NCBI RefSeq assembly: GCF_009727055.1
Contig: NC_052353.1
Location: 47,572,635-47,636,634 of the forward strand
DNA: 64,000 nucleotides
From: Benincasa hispida
Taxonomy: Eukaryota > Streptophyta > Magnoliopsida > Cucurbitales > Cucurbitaceae
Direction: 5' to 3'
Of this stretch, positions 57,801 to 64,000 are shown piece by piece (position 1 is the first letter of the stretch; every line of letters starts with the position of its first letter). Both the position numbers and the translations under genes were made by a program. Under the pieces are notes generated by a model, which saw only the letters and a list, made by a program, of their open reading frames with translations, did not search any database and was not told where the DNA came from.

Positions 57801-59472
57801 ACAATAAGTGAGCGCATAGAGAAGGAGAGAAAGGAACGGAGGAGTAAATTGAAGGAGAAGGAAGAAAAGATGGCAAAGGCGCGCCAAATCATCGCTTCAG
57901 CCGATTTGGCTTGGCGGCTTCATGACGAGGAACTTCGCCTTGCCAACGCAAGGTCGGAAGAGGAAGAGAAGAAAAGGCTCGAGGATGAGCAGCGCATTGC
58001 ACTCGCCTCTGAGTAGTTGGAAAAAGAAATGCTCGAGGAGGAAGCGGAGAGGAAAGAGAAGGAGAAAAAGGAGTTGCGCCGCAAAGCCAAAGTTTAGCGC
58101 AACATTGAGCTAAAAAGAAAAGAGATAGAAGAATGGGACAGGGAAAAACAAGAGCAGGGCAAGGAAAGGGGACACATTCAACGACAAAAGTCCCGCCTTG
58201 CGTCCGCTCAAGAAAAAGGAAAAGAGAAGGTAGAAGGCAGTGAGTCTTCGCCAGCCAGGAGGCGCCCAAAATTCCAGAAAGAAAATGATGATTTATTAAT
58301 GGAAATGGGTTTCTTCCCTGCGTCGGCCCCACTACCAGACCTTATCATCATCATCATAGTGGAGCATAGATGGGAAGTTTTCTGTCAATGCCCATCCATA
58401 GTTATCCCCAGGTAGTGTGGGCCTTTTATCACGGCCGGCTCCACGACACTAAAGATGTGGTGGTCGTTGACGAGAGGGTAGTGCCATTCAGCGTTGAGGA
58501 CATCAATCAGCTTTATCAGTTAAAGAATTTCTTGGAAGCACTGGGCAACAAAATGATTGATGATCCTGCCGAAGAACACATGGAGGACGCATTGAGAATA
58601 CTGGCGCAACTAGGCACCAATTGGACGGTGTCCTTCACTGGCATTAGGACCCTCACATCCAACCATTTTCTACCAGAAGCATGAATTTGGGTCTATTTTG
58701 TGAAGAGACGACTCATCCTAACCTCTCATGATAAGACAATTTCAATGGATCGAGTCATGGCCGCATATTGCATTGCGCGCGACATTCCGATCGATGTGGA
58801 CAGATTTCTTGCGAGGCAAATTAGAGGTTATGTAGGCCGCATCAGGGGCCAATACTTCTTTCCATGGACTATCTCCAGCCTATGCCTATCTATGTGCGCA
58901 GCGTTGAAGAAGAGCCGATGACAGAAGTGCATGGCCTCATTAGGACAAAAATCCTGAGAGTCTTTCTCAAGGATTCGCCGCATTGCCCTGAACCTCCACC
59001 AAAGCGACCCCTTATCGATCTAAATGTGCCGCAACCACCCATACCCAAAAGACGGCGACAAAATGAAAAAGGCAAAGGAATAATCCAAGGCAGTGCATTG
59101 CATCAGGCAACCAATTAACCCTTGGAAGATCCTTTACCTTTAGTCATCCGACCACCAAGCCCCACCACTGAGCCCCTTTCTCCTCTTCCCGATCATTTTA
59201 CTAACCTTCTTCTTGCTCCCGACTCCAACCCCCCATCCCCAGTAACATCCATTAGCCATCCATCGCCACCCCACCTTTCCCCTCGAGCATTGCTGCATGT
59301 TGATGACTCACACGGTTTGGGTGCAGGCCCTTCCGCTCAACCTCAAACCGATGTAGGTGAGACATCGACGACACCACCCCTCACCGCATCCATTGTTGCT
59401 GCCCTTGAGAATATGCAGGGCTTCTTAACCCACGAACTTTCCTCATTCTGCCAAACCCTGATGGAGTTGTGA
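54885..59472 (+). pseudogene. gypsy-E1 second ORF, putative plant transposon protein type, split by a solo LTR
   Basis: Start MVGQSSHSSSQPSSP, a serine/proline-rich N-terminal part. The frame shifts near 55030, is cut at 55199 by a solo LTR and resumes in frame at 57255. A Glu/Lys/Arg-rich, probably coiled-coil part follows (57360-58230). The globular domain lies at about 58280-58930: VVWAFYHGRLHD, VPFSVEDINQLYQL, LGTNWTVSFTGIRTL, WVYFVKRRLILTSHDKTIS, RVMAAYCIARDIPIDV. I recognise these as the plant retroelement domain called putative plant transposon protein; its biochemical role is unknown. A basic, nuclear-signal-like PKRRRQNEKGKG follows (about 59045-59080), then a proline-rich tail and a short hydrophobic-heptad end. 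At least five stops or frame changes are present. It sits at the env position of Athila elements, but I see no signal peptide or membrane segment. Confidence 0.8.
55200..57254 (+). repeat. gypsy-E-related solo LTR in the second ORF
   Basis: It starts TGACATGTAGAAAT, a variant of the gypsy-E start, and contains the family's TTCGACCTCGGATAACCCGA tract and a TATA box (TATAAATA, 55785-55792). It is flanked by an exact TCTAA (55195-55199 and 57255-57259), and reading frame continues across the duplication (codons for Ser-Asn then Phe-Pro-Pro). The right end reads ATTAACT instead of the expected CA, an oddity. Confidence 0.85.
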
Positions 59473-60156
59473 CAAAGCAACGCAGAGTTGCACCAGGCGA
59501 TGATCAACATTCAATGCAATATCTTTACTCTTTGCCTGAATCAGAGGCAGTTAGCAGAATGCAACCATGAGTACTTCAACTTCTTGACCGCATATTTACA
59601 TGGTCCCAACTTCTTGACCGTATATTTACATGGTCCCATGGTTTCTCAACATCTGCAATAGCCTCTTTTCTTTCAAGAAGTGCCGCCTGGAGCTCCTCCA
59701 CAACGTCCTCCCCACAATGAGCCCCCGCATCAAGTTTAAATTTGGGGGTGTACCACCTTCTTCCCTACCTTTGTATTTTCTTTCTTAAATTGTTTTTTTT
59801 AAATTTTTGTGTTTGCGGTCACTACAATTTTTTTATACGTAGTCAATTTATATATATTGAATGACTATCTTTCCTTATTTCTTGGCCTCTTTATTTATGT
59901 CATCCTTTGTCAATTAAATGCGGTATTTCCTTTTTTCTTTTGCACTGTTTATCTGCAATGCAATGATGAGTATTATGCATAACCTTAGCGCAATTTCTTT
60001 ATATATCGCATTTTCTGCCTAAAACTTAGACAATTCATCATAATAGTTTCAACTTTACCTTCTCTAGCACAAGACTCTGCTCAAACCTTCTTTTCAAACT
60101 TTTGACCAAGTGTTTTGTCTTTTCTATCCAAAACGACGCAATGAGGACCTTGCGAC
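59473..60156 (+). other. gypsy-E1 3' untranslated region with displaced polypurine tract
   Basis: A 30-base unit beginning AACTTCTTGACCG occurs twice in tandem (59578-59607, 59608-59637) with one difference. TTTAAATTTGGGGGTG, the Athila-type polypurine tract, lies at 59735-59750. The next LTR starts only at 60157, 406 bases later, and the bases directly before it are not purine-rich. No coding sequence is seen after about 59570. Confidence 0.75.
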
Positions 60157-61969
60157 TGATAACTTGTAGAAATAAAAGTTATTTATACTGTTTTATTTAG
60201 ATATTGTGGTAAAAAGAAAGAAAAGTTGCGTCAATAGTATAGAAATTGGCTAAGAAATGCGAGAATTATAAAATGCCGTCAATACACCCACTAACACCAT
60301 TACGATGGTAGAATAGAGTGTTTCAGTTTCTGTTTTGCAGGAAATTAGTCACCGCATGCGTTCATGGATCAAAGATAAAATAAACAATGCATCTACGTCA
60401 CATTGCACCCATCATTCAGGAATGAAGAGAGGATCAACGCAATGACGGTGCATGCGACAATCGATCAAGAGCTTAGCAATCAACGCAATTTCAACCGCAT
60501 GCGGTAATAAAAACTAACACCGCATGCAACGATCAATCGAAGATGTAAAGAGCAACGCATTTGTGGAGGATTTTGACAAATGTTCAGCTTTCAGTTGTGC
60601 ATTTCTGACGAGTTAATTGCGTAACAGAAGGAATATTCACTCTGCCATTTTAGGAACTACCATAACCATAAAGTGGGGACTACGAAGTCAAAGAGCCAAG
60701 CTTCACCTATAAATAGCTTCTGCAAATTCACTGAAAAACATACATGAATACATAGAGACGTGCATATATCAATTATGAGAGAGAGACTGGTCTGAAGTGA
60801 TTGTTCAGAGTAGATCCGGGATAATCACAAGACAAGGCCGAGAGGTGAGTCTCTGAGAAAGGAATCCTTCCAATCCTCGCTATTGAAGCTCTGTGCGAAG
60901 GTCATTTCTACCAGAAGAGCAAGCCTGAGAGGGAAGCTCTCCTCTCCATTACTTCCACACGCCGGCAAGCAAAACCTCTGTTCGGAATCTGTGTCAAGAT
61001 GTTGACACTCCTTCTGTATTTGTTTTTAATCTCTTTTTCATCATCTGTATTCATCTTCTCTAATCTTTTATTCACACCATGTATCGAACGCTTAATTCTA
61101 TAATTAAATGTTATGATAATTACCATTGTCATCTCTCTGTCTATTTTCGTTCATCCATAATCCATTTTCTCCATGATGTTTTCCTAATTCCCTATGTAAA
61201 TAGAAAGAATTAAGTGAGTGAGTTAATTGTGTTAAGCAAATAATTAAGTTTAGCTAAAGCATGCTCGACGGCAACTTCACCTGTGAGAGCAGAAGTGAAG
61301 ATGTTATTTCGCCTACCGAGAGAGGGTTGGAAGAATGCGTTAACTAAAGCAAGTAGTATTTCTAGAGATGGAAATAACCTTGCGTTCATCACGTTCATCC
61401 CTGTTTCACCATCGAGATATGGGAACGTGGCCGATCACCGAGAGGTGTATGCCAAAGGAAAGCGAAACCTTAGTTACATCTTTAACGCAATTGACAAACT
61501 TGCATTGTTTTTACCATTTACTCTCTCTTTTTGATTCATTCATAAAGACTTGCCATCGCATCCCACGATTCTTTGTACAACTTCACAGTCAGTTCTCGAA
61601 CTCAGTATCGTGTATCATGTATCTTGGATTCTTTATCATATTAGTTTAGATTTTACTTTATCAATGAAATTTTATTTCATCGTAATTTACATTACTGTAT
61701 AAATAGCCATTCTTTATTCATTGTAAAAACCGGTCACGTGTAGCATAAAAGTAATGCATTAACGAAAAAATCCCTGTGTTCGACCTCGGATTACTCTGAG
61801 AAACTTGTGTTGGAATTATACTTGGTTTCAGCGCAAGGAAACTTGTGACACGCATTACTCCCTCGCATACTACGAGCATATAATTAAAAACGCATATATT
61901 TAGAAGTAGTATCGCATCAATAGTGTGCATAAGCTATAACACAGCAAAACATTCCATTTTCATTCATCA
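60157..61969 (+). repeat. gypsy-E1 right LTR
   Basis: It starts TGATAACTTGTAGAAAT and ends CATTCATCA, followed by a primer site. The TATA box TATAAATA is at 60708-60715. It aligns with the solo LTR at 23412-25332 (reverse) and with the inverted LTR from 62828, and less well with the left LTR of the same element. Confidence 0.88.
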
Positions 61970-62120
61970 AGTTTATGGCACCGTTGCCAGGGACATGAGT
62001 TTGTAGCACATTATCTATAGGATCCCCCAAATCCCCGAAAGGATAACATAGCAAAACATTCCATTTTCATGTCATCAAGTTTATGGCTCCATTGTCGGGG
62101 ACATGAGCTTGTAGCACATT
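61937..62120 (+). repeat. tandemly duplicated LTR end, primer site and leader start
   Basis: A unit of about 77 bases (61937-62012, then 62043-62120) comprises the last LTR bases, CATCAAGTTTATGG, an Asp-type primer site (61976-61993 and 62084-62101) and GGGACATGAGYTTGTAGCAC. The copies differ by some eight bases. A mirror duplication lies on the - strand at 62798-62927. Confidence 0.82.
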
Positions 62121-62711
62121 CCATTTGCTCGAAATTCAGCACATCCTTTCATCTCCTTGCGTTGATTGCTGGAGGGGAGAATTTCTTCATGAACTGTTCC
62201 ATCAACTGGTCCTATGACGTGATTTCATTTGGCTTCAATGAATGAGCCCACCTCTTTGCCTCATCCCTCAGTGTGTATGTGAAGAGGTAAAGTCTAATTC
62301 CTTCAGGGGTGATGCTAGGGATGGAGAAAGTGTTGCACATCTCCACAAAGCTGGTCAGATGGGCATGTGGGTCTTCACCTTGTAGACCTCCAAATTGCCC
62401 CGCATTTTGTATCATTTGGAGCATGACCGACTTTATTTCAAATCGTGCATTCTCCTCAACCATTGGTCGTGAAATTCCGGGTGAGAAGTCGTAAAGATTG
62501 GGCACCGCATAGTTCCTCATGGGGATATTGCGGTCAGCAGCAAGAAAGACTGGATCTTGCGCTGGCCAATTTTCCCTTGATTTCCCTCGGGCCTCTCGTT
62601 ATTAGCCATATTTACTCTTCTTCGCCTGATTCTGTTCTAGCGTGCCCTCGCGCGAAAAGTACGCTCGATCTCTGGGTCAACTTCGAATTCTGGATCAGTT
62701 CCAGTACTCAT
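62104..62711 (-). pseudogene. gag fragment of an inverted gypsy-E copy
   Basis: On the - strand the start at 62711 reads MSTGTDPEFEVDPEIERTFRARA, then a stop. After a frame change come MRNYAVPNLYDFSPGISRPMV, QNAGQFGGLQGEDPHAHLTSF and EAKRWAHSLKPNEITS with the family's stop after ITS. It goes on with KKFSPPAINA and breaks off near 62104, where + strand LTR/leader sequence begins. The zinc-finger part is lost. This copy is closer to E1 gag than to D1 gag. Confidence 0.85.
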
Positions 62712-62797
62712 AAACCGTCAGCCTGCTCTTCGCGATAAACAGACAGTATAGAAGAGATCTGTCCTGCAAACTACCACAAAAGTATCAACGCTAACCG

Positions 62798-62927
62798 CTA
62801 CCAATCCCGGCAATGGCGCCATAAACTTGATGACTATAAAAATTAATTCCTTATTATGCATGCACTGTGATGATAAATAATGTACTACAAGCTCATGTCC
62901 CTAAAAACGGCGCCATAAACTTGATGA
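62798..62927 (-). repeat. duplicated primer site and LTR end of the inverted gypsy-E copy
   Basis: On the - strand GGCGCCATTGCCGGGA (62805-62820) and GGCGCCGTTTTTAGGGA (62898-62914) each follow AGTCATCAAGTTTAT. The second is followed by CATGAGCTTGTAGTACATT, as in the + strand unit at 61937-62120. The LTR borders implied are 62828 and 62922. Confidence 0.82.
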
Positions 62928-64000
62928 CTGAATTTTTATAATATTTATCTTTATCTAACTCTAATTCATGGCTTGTGAATGACATGAATGATGTGCTATA
63001 TGCGCTCAAGTGATTTGCGATAAAGACATTTTATGCGATACTATGTTCTAAGTGTATGCATTGATAGTGATATACTCGTAGTGTGCGATGAAGTAGTGCG
63101 TGTCACAAGTTTCCTTTGCTGAAACCAAGTATAATTCCAACGCAAGTTTCTCAGAGTGATCTGAGGTCGAACACGGGGATTGTTGTTGTTAATGTGATAC
63201 TTATGTGATACATGCGACCGGTTTTAATAATGAATAAAGAATGTTGGTTTGTACAGAAATGTAAATTGCGTTGAAGTAAAAATGCGTTGATAAAATAAAA
63301 ATGTGTTGTCAAGTAAAGATGTGTTGATAAAGTAAATTCCTAAACTACTATGATACATGATACATGGTACAAGATACATGATAATGGGGTCGAGAACTGA
63401 CTGTGAAGTTGTACAAAAGTGTCGATGAATGCGATGGCAAGTCTTATGAATGAGGCAGAAAGAGAAAGAGTAAAAAGTAAAAACATTGCAAGTTTGTTAA
63501 TCATGTTAAGGACGCAACTAAGGTTCCACTTTCCCTTGGCGTACACTTCTCAATGATCGGCCACGTTCCCATATGTCTATGGTGAAATAGAGATGAACGT
63601 GATGAATGCAAGGTTGTTTCCATCTCTGGAAATACTTCTCGCTTTAGTTAACGCATTTTTCCAACCTTCTCTCGATAGGCAGAATAACATCTTCACTTCT
63701 GCTCTCATAGGTGGTGAAGATACCGTCAAGCATGCTTTAGCTAAACTTAATTAATTCCTGAACACAAATTAACTCACTCGCTTAATTCTTGCTTTTTACC
63801 CAGGGATTAAGAACCCATCATGGAGAAAATGGATGATAAATGTATGGAAAGAGATAGAGAGATGATAATGATGGCGATGATAACAAAATTAAGCGTTTGA
63901 TACATGTTTGTGAATGAGGGATTAAAGAAGATGAATACAAAAGATGAATTAGAGAATAGAAAGAAATATGGAAAGAGTGTCAACGTCTTGACACAGATCC
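62828..64000 (-). repeat. gypsy-E LTR of the inverted copy, running off the window
   Basis: It is the reverse complement of the right LTR of E1 over the visible part, for example the TTCGACCTCGG tract at about 63160 matching 61778 in reverse. With 60157-61969 it forms a long inverted repeat around a spacer of about 860 bases. The LTR start is right of the window. Confidence 0.85.

Larger units (their letters stand above)
51016..61969 (+). mobile_element. Athila-like Ty3/gypsy element E1 without pol
   Basis: Order on +: LTR, tRNA-Asp-type primer site, gag (52739-54235), a promoter-like block, a second large ORF of the putative plant transposon protein type (54885-59472, split by a solo LTR), a polypurine tract, LTR. 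Between gag and the second ORF there are only 650 bases, with no protease, RT, RNase H or integrase. The left flank is GGTTG (51011-51015); no matching duplication follows 61969. Instead a primer site follows the right LTR, so that LTR may belong to a further copy. The LTRs differ in length (1609 and 1813 bases). Confidence 0.82.

Noticed and set aside
57889..58332. 147-codon frame on the - strand
   Set aside because: It is the antisense shadow of the Glu/Lys-rich part of the gypsy-E1 second ORF, whose purine bias removes stops on the other strand.
54885..59472. Reading the second ORF as a retroviral-type envelope gene
   Set aside because: The position fits Athila env-like ORFs, but no signal peptide, membrane segment or cleavage site is visible, and the recognisable domain is the putative plant transposon protein type with a basic nuclear-signal-like patch.
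51016..61969. Calling gypsy-E1 a complete element with target duplication
   Set aside because: GGTTG on the left has no partner after 61969, where a primer site follows instead, and the LTRs differ in length and repeat content.
1..64000. Host genes, tRNA, rRNA or organellar DNA
   Set aside because: None found by eye on either strand. The tRNA-like words seen (TGGTATCAGAGC, TGGCGCCGTTGCC) are primer binding sites next to LTRs, not tRNA genes.

Overview
This is an intergenic stretch of a plant nuclear genome, almost certainly a flowering plant, built almost entirely of LTR retrotransposons inserted into one another. I see no host protein-coding gene, tRNA, rRNA or CRISPR. All recognisable coding sequence is retroelement gag, protease, integrase, reverse transcriptase (RT) or RNase H, or an extra gypsy ORF, and nearly all of it is broken. 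A cucurbit is my guess from general familiarity with such copia families, not something the sequence proves.

Six LTR families can be separated. Copia-A has two elements: A1 (1-23039, + strand) and A2 (28354-49865, - strand). Copia-B has element B1 (1909-9821, -), a solo LTR at 15114-17191, an LTR with polypurine tract (PPT) at 26130-28240 and a fragment at 41571-42977. Copia-C has an LTR at 7672-9558 and an LTR plus leader at 39346-41570. Gypsy-D (Athila/Tat-like, tRNA-Asp-type primer site) has element D1 (30937-37583, -) and solo LTRs at 12837-14520 and 46703-48383. Gypsy-E (Athila-like, tRNA-Asp-type primer site) has element E1 (51016-61969, +), an inverted partial copy (62104-64000, -), a solo LTR at 23412-25332 and a related solo LTR at 55200-57254. 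Gypsy-F (chromovirus-like, tRNA-iMet-type primer site) has one LTR at 19058-21342.

Layout. 1-23039 is copia-A1. Copia-B1 sits in its leader (target-site duplication, TSD, CTATA), a gypsy-D solo LTR in integrase, a copia-B solo LTR in RT, and a gypsy-F LTR in its 3' LTR. 23040-28353 holds a gypsy-E solo LTR (TSD CAAAC), a G-rich unassigned stretch and a copia-B LTR. 28354-49865 is copia-A2 (TSD ATGGC), carrying gypsy-D1 inside RNase H, a copia-C/copia-B patchwork that replaced protease and the N-terminal part of integrase, and a gypsy-D solo LTR in its 5' LTR. 49871-51015 is unassigned. 51016-64000 is gypsy-E: LTR, gag, an extra ORF of the putative plant transposon protein type, LTR, then a head-to-head second copy.

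The most interesting biology is in the two gypsy families. D1 keeps only gag and protease. E1 keeps gag and the extra ORF with no pol, and that ORF is preceded by a plant-style promoter block. Both would need RT and integrase from elsewhere. Two further signals stand out: tandemly duplicated LTR-end/primer-site units on both strands of gypsy-E, and a palindromic GCTAAACGATCGTTTAGC-type motif that recurs in LTRs and leaders of three copia families.
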